Shown here piece after piece: positions 1-15,200 of a stretch of DNA of 64,000 bases (position 1 is the stretch's first letter; each line of letters opens with the position of its first letter). Location of the stretch: NCBI GenBank assembly GCA_001179505.1, contig CDMY01000144.1, positions 1 through 64,000 of the forward strand, written 5' to 3'. This DNA is from Vitrella brassicaformis (lineage: Eukaryota; Sar; Vitrellaceae). The translations under genes were made by a program, and so were the position numbers. The notes under the pieces were generated by a model that saw only the letters and a program-made list of their open reading frames with translations, did no database searches and was not told the origin of the DNA.

Positions 1-111
1 CCCCGATGTATATACCCGATTGAATCACACCATCTGCGCGGTTATTTTTTACTTTTGTCGGAAAGGATCTGAGCTACCCCCTAACCACCGATACGGGGGC
101 AGCCAGTCGCG

Positions 112-231
112 TCTGTGTGTCGGTCATCCATTGTGTGACGCACCTCGTTGAATGTGGTCTCTTCGGTGTCGTCGGCAGACGTGCTCGCCATCTGCTTGGC
201 CACCGACTTGGACGCACACAGAGCCATCGTG
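112..231 (-). repeat. Inverted copy of DMC1 exon 1 and start of its intron 1
   Basis: Read on the minus strand, these 120 bases match 2092-2211 without a mismatch that I can find. The copy contains 4 bases before the DMC1 ATG, all 84 bases of coding exon 1 and 32 bases of intron 1. Because intron sequence is included, it arose by DNA duplication, not by reverse transcription. No other DMC1 exon follows, so it is not a functional gene. It lies beyond the 3' end of the TOG-domain gene, so the two identical arms bracket that gene in inverted orientation. Confidence 0.9.
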
Positions 232-431
232 GTGACCAGACACATTCTACCGTCAAGAAAAGTCCATGTACGCGTCCACACATGACATCTGTCATCCATT
301 GCCGCCCACATACATATCCATATTGACACACAGCCACTGATGCCGGCCGGTCGCTTGGGACCGACTGACAGCAACACGCAAGCTGAGCTGCACACAACTA
401 CACATCGGTTCTATATGGCTAGCCATCCCTC

Positions 432-1735
432 TCAGTCACATCTGGGTGAGGGGTTGCCGGACGGGTTGCCACTGACGTCAGTGGACTGGGCCGCCATGCC
501 GTTTTGAGCTCTATCCTTCCCCGCCACTACTATGACGGCGGGATCCGACACCGTCTTGGCCTTCTGCTGCGCCCGAATAAACTGAAAACAAGACATCACA
601 CACACGTACGCGTGTTCGTGTATGTATCCGTCCCGGGAGCTCACCTCTCGGATGCCTCCGCGGCCCTGTGTGCTGCCGCCAGCCTTGCCGTCATCCCTCT
701 TCTTCTTGGCTATGGCGTCGATGCACGTCTGCAGGTTGCGCTTCAGTCGACCATCCGTCACGCTCTCCAGGAGGCCCCCCAAAGCGCCAGCCTTACTGGC
801 GTCGTACAGGCCGCTCACGATCCGTTGAGCCGTCTGCTTTGCGGCAGGGCGCGATGCGTCCAGCAGACGAGCAGCAGTCGGCAGGATGGCCCTCACCGTG
901 ACGTCAGATGCACTGTAACGCTGACACAGAAGATAGAACAGACACCGAGCTCAGTCAGTGACATGCAAAGCATGCCCTGTGCGAGTGTGTCGCACCACTG
1001 ATGTGAGAGCCTTCTCCAGGAAGTGGGCGGCCTGCGTCGCCACGCCGCTGTCCTTGCGATCCAACGCATCCGACGCCACACTACCGAGTGCCATGACCAC
1101 ACTCTCGCCGGCCGCCTCCTCGGTCGTGAGTGCGCTGAGCGCGTCCTTGGCACCATCCGCCAGGAATCTCTTGTTGCTCACGCTCTTCTGAGCCAGCGGG
1201 GGCACCTGAACACACATACAAAAAGGAACCACAGCAACGGTTGACACATCGTTGTCTTCTGTCTCTGCTTGCGTGTGCACGGTTGCTCACTAAGGTGACG
1301 GCGACTTTGGCCATCTCTGCTGGCAGCCCTTTGCCGAGATGCTCTGTTGTCAGGATGGCATTGCGCGACACGCCACTCCGCAAACTCTCGGCTTGCTTGA
1401 TGACGGCCGAAGCGATATCCTCGCTGCAACACACACAAACAGGAATCTGATCCGCCCTTTCTCCCGTCCGCCTGTCTGCTACCCACGTGTCCGTTGTCCT
1501 CTCTCTTGGCTCCTTACATGTCATCGGCGAGAAGCGATGGATGGAACTTGGCGAGCGCTTGGATGCGCTGCAGGGAGGTGAAGTGCTGCTTCCAGTCGTC
1601 CGACCGCAGCCCATTCAGGGCCTCCTGCAGCACCGCCCTCGGGCTCTCACCGCCCTCCCACTCCAGCTCCTCCCATGACAGATATCGGCACTCGAAGGCA
1701 TCCTCCTCCTCTGGGCAGCGCTCTGGCTCACACAT
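432..1735 (-). CDS. TOG-domain (CLASP/TOGARAM-like) microtubule-associated protein
   Basis: I place five exons: 1735-1518, 1423-1291, 1205-996, 920-645 and 581-432, summing to 987 bases, 328 residues and a TGA stop. The start is the only ATG that opens the frame ahead of the conserved block. From about residue 36 the protein reads as a TOG-type array of paired helices: a Leu-x2-Leu-x-Ser-Asp-Asp-Trp opening, then alternating amphipathic helices through about residue 280. TOG domains bind tubulin in CLASP, XMAP215 and the ciliary TOGARAM proteins. Only one TOG unit is present, so this is short for those families. The C-terminal 50 residues are polar and probably disordered. It is divergently paired with DMC1. 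TOG assignment is from pattern; another HEAT-like helical repeat is the main alternative. Confidence 0.62.
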
Positions 1736-2095
1736 CGCCTCTCTTTCCTCTTTCCGATCCCCTGCGAGCTAAGGGTCGGCGATGGGAGGAAAAGAGAGAG
1801 AAAAAAGGCGCTTGGCGACGCAGCGGTAGGCGAAGGGATGGCAGGGCAGGTGTGTGTGCTTTGTTTTTCTTTCTATCCATCCATTTGAACGATAACTCCA
1901 TCCGTTTGCCGTTGACCGTGGCGCAGGTGCGAGGCACTCAACCGCTGTGTACGTGTGCAATCATCCGAGCGATCGATTCAATTGTACATAGTGAAGCAAA
2001 ACAGCCAGCATCATTCCATTGTGACAGCAGCCAGCCTTTGAGTGTCTTCTGAGTGAGCTGCTCTCTCTGTCGGTGCGTTTGATTGCCTTCTCACG
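1736..2095. promoter_or_regulatory. Shared intergenic promoter region, TOG gene / DMC1
   Basis: These 360 bases separate the start codons of two divergently transcribed genes and must hold both promoters and both 5' UTRs. I see no TATA box at a fixed place. The stretch includes a purine-rich block near 1780-1840 and a short CTCTCT run near 2060. The regulatory role is inferred from position only. Confidence 0.5.
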
Positions 2096-3859
2096 ATGGC
2101 TCTGTGTGCGTCCAAGTCGGTGGCCAAGCAGATGGCGAGCACGTCTGCCGACGACACCGAAGAGACCACATTCAACGAGGTGCGTCACACAATGGATGAC
2201 CGACACACAGAGATGATGATGCCTGTTGGTCTGTCTGTCTGCCCTCTCTCTCTCTCTCTGTGTGTGTGTGATTGTGATTGTGATTGTGATTGTGATTGTG
2301 TGTTCAGGTTGAGAAGTTGCAGGAGATGGGCATCAACATGGCCGACATCAACAAGCTGAAGGGCGCCGGCTACGCGACCGTCATGAGTGTCATCCAGAGC
2401 ACCAGCAAGGAACTGACGCAGATCAAGGGACTCAGCGACGCCAAAGTCGACAAGGCACGCATGCAACACACCCACATCCACACACCTCTCTGGCCATCCA
2501 TCCATCCATCCACCCCACAACTCTTGTGTGTGTGTGTGTGTGGATGTGAAGATTCTGGAGGCGGCCCGCAAGTTGGAGGCGTGCAATGCGTTCATGAGCG
2601 GGTCGGACCTGATGACGAAGCGCAACCGAATCCTCAAGATGACGACGGGCTCCAACAACCTCGACAAGCTGCTGGGCGGAGGCATCGAGAGCATGTGCAT
2701 CACAGAGCTCTTCGGAGAAAACAGAACCGGCAAGACACAGGTGAGTGACATGAATGACAAGGAAGAGAGAGAGGCCACGCCACGACCTGCACCGATGAAT
2801 GTGTATGGGCGTGTGTGTCTTTGCAGGTGTGTCATACGTTGTGTGTGACGGCTCAGCTGCCTCAGAACATGAAGGGCGGCAACGGCAAGGTCAAACACTC
2901 ACACATCTACACACACACACTCTCCTCTCCCTCTGTATCTCCCTGCAATTGGTGTGTGTGTGTGTGCAGGTGTGCTACGTGGACACGGAGGGCACGTTCC
3001 GACCCGAGAAGATCATCAAGATCGCCGAGCGCTTCGGGCTCGAGGGAGACGCCGTACTCGACAACATACTCGTACGCACGCTGACTTGACCAGCCCACAC
3101 ACACAAACAGGCAAACACGTGTGTGTGTGTGTGTTGTGTAGTATGCCAGGGCGTACACCCACGAGCAGCAGATGGAACTGTTGAAGGCGGCGGCGCAGAA
3201 GATGGTCGAGGAGCCCTTCGCACTCCTCGTCGTCGACAGCATCATGGCGTTGTTCAGAGTCGACTTCTCGGTACACATACAGCCACTCAAGACACACCAC
3301 ACCCCCTTCCATGTATGTGCGTGTGTGTGTCGTCAGGGCCGCGGTGAGTTGAGTGAGCGTCAGCAGCTGTTGGGCAAGATGCTGTCTCGCATCATCAAGC
3401 TCTGCGACGCCTTCAACATCGCCTGCGTCATGACCAACCACGTCATGTCCGGTCCGCGACTCACACACACCCACACACGTGCCACACACACACGTGTTTG
3501 TATGGGTTTTGATGTGTGGGTGTGCAGACCCTGGCGGAGGTCTGACGTTCGCCCCTCAGTTCAAGCCCATCGGCGGTCACGTGCTCGGACATGCGTCCAC
3601 CGTGCGTCTCTCGCTCCGCAAGGCAAGACGCACCCACACCAACACACAGCTACCGACCGGGTCCATGTGTGTGTGTTGTGTGTTGTGTGTTCAGGGCAAG
3701 GGCGACCAGCGCATCGTCAAAGTCTACGACGCACCCAACCTGCCAGGTCACACACACACACACACACACGTGTGAATGTGAATCCATCTGTTTGTGTATT
3801 CGTCAGAGAGTGAGGGCATCTTTGCCGTGAGTGACGCCGGCATCGTCGACGCCGAGTGA
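2096..3859 (+). CDS. DMC1: Meiotic recombinase DMC1 (RecA/RAD51 family)
   Basis: Ten exons: 2096-2179, 2308-2454, 2552-2740, 2827-2889, 2970-3071, 3142-3270, 3337-3451, 3528-3622, 3695-3746 and 3807-3859. They give 1029 bases, 342 residues, the usual length of DMC1, ending in TGA. The product is the ATPase that forms filaments on single-stranded DNA and catalyses strand exchange between homologues in meiosis. Exon 2 encodes the N-terminal helix-hairpin-helix. Walker A (GENRTGKT) closes exon 3, and Walker B ([12 protein letters not shown]) is in exon 6. The C-terminal exons carry [18 protein letters not shown] and LRKGKGDQRI, which favour DMC1 over RAD51. The Walker A loop has Asn where the family usually has Phe (GEFRTGKT). 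Introns 2 and 8 start with GC instead of GT. Its first exon is duplicated, inverted, at 112-231. Confidence 0.95.
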
Positions 3860-5499
3860 TCAACCAAGACCACACAGGCACACAGACTGACAGACAGACA
3901 GACAGACTGACAGACTGACAGACTGACTGACAGTCGACCCATCGCATGTCAGAACGGACTGATGTATGATTGCATGGGATGGAGTGAATGCGTTGCCGTG
4001 ATGGACACAGTGCGGCAGAGCACAGTGCGGCACTCGATAGGGCGTAGAGAGGGGCTCGCGTAGACATACTTTGGCGTGAGTGAGCCCTGCCTCGAATGAC
4101 GCGACTGTGATTTGATCGGACTGGTCACAGAACATGCCCACAGCAAATGACAGAAGCCGTCATAGCCGTCCTGCCACTGTGTGGTTTATGTGTCCACCAC
4201 CAATTAGAGATAGATAGAGACGTGCGCGAGAAGTGTCCATCCGTACCAACTGATCCATGCGGCCACGCAGCCACCCACCAAGCGCTCTCACCCTTCACAA
4301 GCGCCTTTCCCCAGCACCTGACGTAAAGGAGCGCAACTGTCCACACAGTCACGCCCTCCGCGTCAGCGCTGAGAAGGCCACTCGTCACAGGCAGAGAGAG
4401 CCGAGAATGGATGGACGAACCAAGTCAGCACACTGCATGGTTTATACACATGAAGACGCACACATAGAAAGCCGGGAGATGAGCATCGAGAAGGCAGCGA
4501 GAGGCAAGGCAAAATTCGCGGACTGACAGAGAGGGAGGGAGGGAGGGAGGCGGGGAGGAGGATATGGGCGTTAAATGGACAGAAGCCGAGAGCGAAAAAC
4601 CACGACACACACGCACATGATCGAGCGACATCCATCCATCCATCCACACATCCACACATGTCGGCACTTCACCAGCAATCGTGACGGCAAAAAAGGAACT
4701 AGCCACGCCGGTGTCAGCGAGCGAATGTGTGAGTGAGTGGTGGGAAAAAGCGTGGCAGACGGGGGGCGGTCGAGGTGCCCGCCCGCCCGCCCGCGAGATT
4801 AAATCGTGCACTTCGGTCTGGTTGATAGATAGGGAGGCAGCCAGGCAGTACGGAGACAACAAACGTACACACCGCATTGCACGCACCACACCCGCACCTT
4901 CCGCACGCAAACTTCGCGCTGATGTCAGTCAATGCATGTAGGTGGGAAAAAAAGAAACCGTCGCAGCCCCGCGGCCCAGCCAGCAGCACGCACACACACA
5001 CAGAGAGTGCACTGAGAAAGGTGGATCGTCGGAGGGACTACAAAAAGAGAAGACTATCTATCTACACAGCTGCTTCCACTGCACTAGTGGATCATGAGGT
5101 ACGACTGACTCACTGACTCGTTGGTTCGCCATACACGATGTTCTCGCGAGAAGGCGCACAGACAGAGAGATGGCATTTGGCTGCTGCATAGGTGTGGGAG
5201 ATCTAGTCTAGGCAGCCAACACAAAACTGGCCCGCCCCGCGCGCAAACGCATCCATTGCTAACTCTCTCTCTCTCTCTCGCCCCCTCTCTCTACATACGT
5301 CCAGCGAGAGGGCGAGGCCCCTCCTTCTTAAACCCTCGAGCATGCCGTCCTATGCACTGATGAGCCACCGGTCAAATGCGATACATAACCTGCACACACA
5401 CACGACACACCGTACACAGTCAGCCTCCTCCAGACGCCCTCCCTCCCGCCGTCCGCTCACCTTGCCCTCTTTTGTGTGTTGTGGTGTGTGGTGGTCCGT
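3860..5499. other. Tail-to-tail intergenic spacer
   Basis: This 1.6-kb spacer lies between the 3' ends of DMC1 and enolase. It holds a CAGACTGA-type tandem stretch at about 3887-3932, GGGA repeats near 4531-4560, CATC repeats near 4630-4650 and a CTCTCT run near 5263-5291. No reading frame shows conserved protein sequence or the CA/TG intron pattern seen in the genes. I see no RNA gene. Confidence 0.6.
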
Positions 5500-7505
<2,006 letters not shown>

Positions 7506-10500
7506 ATGGATGGTAAGCAGCCACTTGCAACACATGCAGGTCAGGGCAGCAGGTGCCTGCATGTGGCGAGGGGAGGCACCAGAGGGGCTCCTGTGAGCCA
7601 GGGAGGCTGACACAAACAAGATCGGCTGCCAAAAGTGACCTGAATGCGTTGTGTTGGGCGTCTCCTTGGGCAGGGAAGGGACGTGACGGCCCTCAGGATG
7701 ACGACCAGGAGGAATTCTCCATAAGCGAGGTGGGCCTCTCACGCAAAATGCACCGCACAGCCAGGCTATTGAGGCAGACACGCGCACAGACTGCAAGCGT
7801 GGTGTGCTGTGTTTTGTCGCACGTGTCGGTGTGTCAGGAGCTTGTCGGTCTCGTGATTGGGCAACGGTACGCACGAACGAGGTCGCTGCATGGTGGATGT
7901 GTGTGTGTGTGTGTGTGGTGTGGATGCCTCCCCCTTGGCATTGCAATGGGTGGTCGCAGAGGTGCGAAGATCAAAAGGGTCCGGGACCAATCTGGGGCGC
8001 AGGTCGACATTTGGAACGACCGAAGACGCAACGGCATGCAGCCTGTGACCATCAGGGGTACCCAACACACACACCACACGCATCACCACACACCACACAC
8101 ACGCCGATCTGCCACATGGGTCCGTGGTGTGTCGGATGGTGTGCGTGTTGGCCCACTCACTCCAGGCACCCCCGAGCAGCGTGCGAGGGCTCGCGAGCTG
8201 ATCGACGAGGTCATCGACAGTGACACACGTGGACAAGGTGGGTGACCGACACACGTGTCATGACCCCCACCCTCACTCACCCTCGCCCATGTGTGTGCTG
8301 CATCGATCCCTGAGCAGGTGACCGTCGCCGCACCAGCACCCACCAGCGCCCCTCCCGGAGCTACGACACAGACCAGCCCCCCTCCAGCAGCTCGGGCTAC
8401 GGCGCATCCGACGCCATGCCACACTCCACCTCCTCACACCTCCCGCCCCTCCCCCACGACCGACCCCGAGGGCGGCCCGACGGACACTTCAGAGGTCGTC
8501 GTGGGGGCGGTGGCCATGGCGGTGGCGGTTCTCCGCGGCCTCGAGGCGGGCAGCAGCGGTACTTCGAGGCTGCAGACATGGAGCCTTCATCGCCTTCCGG
8601 ACGGATAATGGGCGGGGGCGGGGGACCACAGCAGAACGAGCGGGGATACGAGTAAGAGAGAGGCGGCGGAGGGGGGGGGGCAGGTGCATCTGTGTGATGG
8701 GGTATGTGTGGTCTGTCGTGTGCGATGTGTCACAGCGAGTTTGGGCTTCCCATTCTGGCGGTCCACGCGCACCACGACAAGTTTCTAGCAGCCCTTCGAG
8801 ACAACCAGTCCATCGTCCTGCACGGCGCCACTGGCAGCGGGAAGACCACACAGGTCCGTCAACCACACCCAAACCCACAACACCAACACCAACCCACTAT
8901 TGGTCCGTCCGCCTCTCTCTCTCTCTCTCTCTCCGTGTGTGTGTGCAGATTCCCCAGTTCATTTTGCGTGAGGCGCTGCGGACGGACCGTGACGTCCGCA
9001 TCATCGTGTCGCAGCCACGTCGACTCGCAGCCACAAGCGTCGCAAAGTGCGCACCCACCCACACGGACACACACAACACACAAGACACACCACGCACAAG
9101 CCAGCATCCATCCATCCATGTGTATGTCTGTCTATCAGGCGTGTCGCGTACGAGTGCATGATGCGGGGTTTGTCCAAGGACGGCCAGCACCAGGTGGGCG
9201 GCCTCGTGGGGTGGCAGATCGGACAGGACCGCATCAACGCATCAAGACACAGCAAAATCCTCTTCTGCACCACCGGTAGGTAAAAAAAGGGAATGGGCCA
9301 CACTCACTCGGTCCCACCGACACACCACTTGGTTTCGCTTCTGGTGCCGTCTGTCTGCAGGCATCTTGTTGCGCCGCATCGTGGGTGCGATGAAGGAGAG
9401 CCAGGGGAGCGCGAGTGCCTCGGCGACGGGCGACGACTTCAGCCGCTGGACCCACGTGGTGATTGACGAGGTGCATGAGCGCGACACCGACACAGACCTC
9501 TTCATGGTGAGGAAAACGGGCGACGGGACAGGGATGTGTGGTGGTGGTGGTGGAGGATGGGCATTTGCGTTCATGTGTGTGTTGAGCGTGTGTCAGGCGT
9601 TGATGCGTCGACGTTTGGCCAACGACCCCCGTGTCAAGGTCATCATCATGAGCGCCACCATGAAGAGCTGTAAGCTCTCGCACAACACAATACACACACA
9701 CAACATACACACATCCATCCCCTCCCCCCCCCTCCCCCAATCCCTCACTCACTCACTCTCTGTCTGTCGGTCTGTCTGTCTGTCTTGTCTGTCTGTCTGT
9801 CAGCCATCTACGCCAGGTACTTCAGCCCCACGGCCATCCAGCGGCAGGCCGAGCGCCTCAAGAAGCTCGAGCACGACATCGAACTACGACTCCAGGGCCG
9901 CATCCCAGTCGCCAACAACAGCAGCAACACGTAACCCAATTCCTCTCGCACCACACCACCACACAGCCAACCACCACAGAAACATCTCCCTTCTTTGTGT
10001 GTCGTGGCCAGTAGGAGCGGTGGTGGGTGGACGGGCCGTCCCGCCCCCCCTGCACAGCGTCGTGTGCCGTCGTCGGGGTGGGACGACAGCGACGATGAGA
10101 ACCAGATGGACATCTCGCCGCAGGCCCGCAACCGGCAGTCAAGCTGGGGGCAGCCCAGAGGGCAACAACACGCCACCAACGGCTGGGTAGGGAGGGATTG
10201 GGATTGGGATTGTGTTGTGTGTGGGTCCGTCGTCCGCCCTCTTGTCTGTGTCTGTGAGTGTGCATCTGTCGCCTGTATGTTCTTTCGTTCCTTATAGGGT
10301 GGTGGCGGTGGTGGCCGTGGCGGCTGGGGGTGGAGTGGTCCGTTCGGTGCGTCAGGGGGTGGCAACGAGGAGGACGACATTCCGCCACTGCCGGATGAGG
10401 CGCGTGATCCACGACACATGACCATCCCACCACCACCAGCACCAGCAGCGCCTTCACATCTGTCTGTCTGTCTGTCTATGTGGCTGTCTGTGTGTGCGTG

Positions 10501-12252
10501 TCTGTGTGTGCAGGTGTGTCACATGATAGCTGTGGACGGCGTCATGTATGAGGTCAAGGTCTCCTACCTGGAAACCATCGTCGACAAGTGACACCACACA
10601 CACACAACACACACAGCACACATGGCGCCAGCCAGGATGGAGGACAATGCCGTCCCTGTGTGTGTCCTTTCTCCCTCATGGCGGCAGGATCTGGCCATGG
10701 GTCTCCCGCAAATACGGCTTCCAGGTCCCCCAACCGCCCACACTCAGCACATGGATGTCTGTGTGGCTTCTTTGATTGTGCAGCTTAACACCCGCCCCGA
10801 CGCCCACTCGCTGCGGTCTGAGTTTCTGAAGGAGCAGCCGCAGGTGGCGCGATTCTCGACATTCGACCTCTACGACATCGCATTCTTCGCATGTGGTATG
10901 CACACACACACACACACACATGTGTGGGCCGACTGACAGGCAGCGAAACTGTGTGGTTGGTGTGTGTCAGGGTACATTCACGAGCAGAACTTGGACGACA
11001 TGGAGAAGACCATGGACACGGGCAAAAACTCCATACTCATCTTCCTACCAGGTACACACACGCCCACTCATCCCCCTCCCCTCTCCTCTCCTCTCCTCTC
11101 CTCTCCCTCTCTCTGTCCCTTTGTAGGCATGGCGGAGATCAACCGGCTGGCCGACAAGTTCACCACACAGGCGCAGGAGCTGGCAAGGGCCTCTGACGGC
11201 CCCACCAGCTCCTCTGCCGAGGCCACTGACGCGTGGTGGAAGGTCATCCGTGTGCACAGCAACATCGACGCCGATGAGCAGGATTCGGTGTTTGCTGACG
11301 TGCCTGGTGGGTGGATTGGGGAGGTGGGGGGGAGGGATACACTCACACGTGGGGCGTGTGTGTGTGTGCGTGTGTGTGGTCAGGCTACCGCAAAGTCATT
11401 CTGGCGACCAACATCGCCGAGAGCTCCATCACCATACCAGTAAGACCGTCGAAACCATGCATCTGTCGCTCGCCTGCTCTGCTCTGCTCATCTGTGGTGC
11501 GTGTGTGTGGCTGGTTGGTCAGGATGTGGGCTATGTGTTGGACTTCTGTCTGGTCAAGGAGCACCACTTCGTCGAGACCACCAGCACCAACACACTCTCG
11601 CTGCAGTGGGCCTCGCAGGTCAGTCAGCCAGGCGGTCCTCGCACATACAAACAAACAACACGCACACCCAGACGCATCGACACACTCTGAATGTGTGTGC
11701 AGGCTGCGTGTGACCAGCGTCGCGGTCGTGCTGGCCGTGTGCAGAAGGGAAACTGCGATCGACTCGTGCCAGAAGTATGCACCCACACACACAGAGGAAG
11801 GGAGAGAGGGACGGACGGACGGACGGAGGGACGGACGGACGGACGGACGGACGGAGGGAGAGACATCAGAGAGGCCCATGATTGCTGTGTGTGCTGCCGT
11901 GTGGTTCCGTGTGTTTATGGCTGCAGTTGTTTTACCACCGCCAGCTGGCCGAGTTCACCAAGCCAGAGATCCAACGGTGCGCCCTCGAGAAGGTACTGTA
12001 CATGCCCATCGATCAGACAGACCACCCCAGCCAGATGGACGCAGGCAGAAGGCAGCAGAGCAGGGCCAGTGTGCCTGTCCGTTCCGTGTTGCGTGTCAGG
12101 TGGTGCTGCACGTCAAGATCATCGGGTTGGAGCCTGCTGACGTGCTAGTGGAGTGCCTCGACCCGCCCTCAAAGGACAAGATCGACTCGGCCATCAAACG
12201 ACTCCAGGACAAAGGTCAGTCAGTGGGCAAATGTGGGTGGGGAACACACACG

Positions 12253-12285
<33 letters not shown>

Positions 12286-15200
12286 GGGTATAGGGGATGG
12301 CGTCTGTGTGTGCGTGTGTCAGGTGCATTGACGCCCCCGTCTGAGAAGTACCCGTCCGGCAAGTTGACGTTCCTGGGCAGGGTGTTCGACGAGATGCCCT
12401 GCGACATCGACCTGTCGCGGCTCATGATATACGGTAGACAGAGAGGGAGGGAGGAATGGAATGGACAAGTACACACCACACAACGCTGAACGGTCTGGCA
12501 CAATGTGTGTGTGTGTGTGTGTGTAGGTTACACGTTCGGCTGCCTGAAGGTGACGGTGAAGATCGCCGCCATTCTCGCCACCGAGAAACGTCGACTCATC
12601 GACCCACACAGGTACGTTCATCTGGGCGATATATGCCGACACGCCATGGTGTGGGCCTGATCGTTGTTTGTGTGGTGTGGTGTGTGCAGGCTCCCCCGTG
12701 GCGGCAGGGGTGGGCGAGGTGGCGGCGGCCCGCCAGGACAGCAACAGCAAGAGGGCGCTGGCAGAGTCTATCACAAGGTGACTGGTGACTGGGGGTGGTT
12801 TGTGGGTGCGGACAGAACGGCAGACAGATTCGCCGCTCATGCGCTTTGTTCGTGTATGTGTGTGTGTGTATGTGTGTGTGTGTGTGTGTGTGTTGCTGGG
12901 CCATTCAATGTGTGCAGAAGCTGTTGATGTCGTTGGGCAGCGAGTGCGACCTCATCACGGAGCTCAACATGTGGGAATACGTCGAGTTTTACTTCCCAAA
13001 CTACAAACGATTCTTCGACAACTACACGGTTCGACAACCATCCACACCATCCACCATCCATCCACTTCTTTCCCTGTGTGTGTGCAGGGGCGTACTGAGG
13101 ACCGCAAGAGCTTCCTACGGCTGCTGTCTGACCATGGCGTGAGCATCAAGACACTCGAGGAGGCCCACACCAACTACGTCGACTTCGAGCGACGGCTCTC
13201 CCGACTCGATTTTTGGCGACAGGGGTCAGTGAGGGGGTGGGGGTGGGCATAACTCACACACAGACAACACACGGTGTGTGTGTGTGTGTGTGCAGGTTGC
13301 TGTAGGACGGCTGGTTGCCTCGTGAGCGTTTCTCGTGCTTCGACGACGAGCGTGAGGCGTTCGGATGGCCGGCCGTTCGACCTCCTCGACGCACACTACC
13401 AGAGCAACATGTTCATCCTCAAACTCTGCATCGCTGCCGGTCAGTCAGTCAGTCAGTCAGCAGGCAGTCAGTCGACTTGTGGGGCCGACTGACAGAAAGG
13501 GGCACGTCCATGTGACTGAGTCAAGAGGATGCGTGTGTGTGTGTTATGTGTGTGCAGCGTTCTTCCCGGACTACTACATTTCCAACTCGCAGGACTTCGC
13601 CCTCTTCGACCGGTGCGGATGGGTGGCTGCGGCGAGCGAGATCTGTCCGTTTGGTAATCTTCCTCTTGTGTGTGCAGTTTCTACGTCGACCGTGAGTTGG
13701 AGGACCGTCGCAAGAAGGCCCTCGCACTCCCCCCATCCCACGAGGAGCGACAGAGGCAACTAGAGGTGCATGACGACACACGACACACACACACACACAC
13801 ACATGCTTCCTTCACGGCCATCTCTTGCGTGTGTGTGTGTGTGTGTGCAGTTGGTCGAGGCGTACCGTCGGCTGGAGAACAGGAAGTCCAGCCAGCAGGA
13901 CCAGTGGGGCCACGTCGAAGAATACCAAAACTGCATTTGGGTCAGTCAGTCGGTCAAACACAAACACACACACGCGGTGACCTCTCACCTCACCCCCGCC
14001 ATGGTGTGTGTCGTGTTCGTGTGTGAGTGCAGTTTCAGGACATCCCAGCTGAGGCCACGGCCACGCAGGAGAACCTTTTGCGCCAGTTCAACAGGACTCT
14101 CGCCCCGCACCTTCTCACCCGCCCTCGCGACACGCAGCGCGGATACCCATGCGCCAGCATTCGGTGAGTGTGACTGTGAGGGTGAGTGGGCCTATCAGGC
14201 CAAGGCCAGCAGCGCACCAATTGCTGTCTGTCTGTCTGTCTGTCTGCTTCTGTGTGTGCAGGTACCAGCCGATGGACGACTACGGTGGGCGCAGGAGTGG
14301 GTCGTCGAAGGAGCAGGGCATTCTCGTGGAGTTTAACGACATCGCAGAGCTCAAGACGGTGCGGACTAACCACACAAAGCGCATCGCACTCTTGGCCTGC
14401 ACTCGTGTGTGTGCGTGTGTACGTGTGTGTTGTCAGGCATTCTGGCTGGAGAAGCGCAAGAAGATCACATACAGCTGCTCACTCGACGGTACACCAACAC
14501 ACCATCCCGGCACACACACAACCGCCATCGTCAGCAAAGGCCACCAAGACCAGACCACCTTGGTGTGTCGTGTTTGTGGCTGCAGATCCGTCGTCGTCGG
14601 CCAGCGCGTCCGACCCCTTCGCCCACACGTCGGGCGACCTGCCGCCGTCCAAGACACCCTTCGCACTCAAATTCAGAGACTCCAACTACAGTGAGTGAGT
14701 CGGGAGGGATGCAGGCAGGCAGCACAAATCAATCAAATGCACTTGGATGGATGCATCTGTGTCGTCGTGGTCGTGCATATGTGTGTGTGTGGTGTGTGTG
14801 CCCGCAGCTCCGTTTGAGGTGGAGTTCGACAGTGTCAATGCGGTGACGGTGGAGGCCGGACGCACGTACGTTGGCACTCCCGCACTCACACAGAGAATGA
14901 GAACTGCATAGAGGCTTGAATGATGCGTTTTGCCCCCACCCATACCTACAGGATGTTCAACCAGCGGGTCATCGTGGCCCGACGGTGAGTGTGAGCCAGA
15001 CAGACAGGGGAGAGCCTTTCTGTATTTGTTTCTCGTCTCTTTCCGTGTGTGTGTCATGTGTTGTGTGCCCCAGTCGATTCAGTCGCAAGATGAGCACACT
15101 GATGGGCGCCAATGTGTGCGAGACCTCACTCATGCCACCCATCAGGTACACACACACACACACATCCACACACACACACACACACATATGTCGCCCCTGT

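Noticed and set aside
13298-13440. Stop codon (CTG TAG) at the start of a helicase exon as evidence of a broken gene
   Set aside because: Using the acceptor after GCTGTAG, or a one-base shift of the previous donor, restores a frame that leads into the conserved LLDAHYQSNMFILKLCIAA block.
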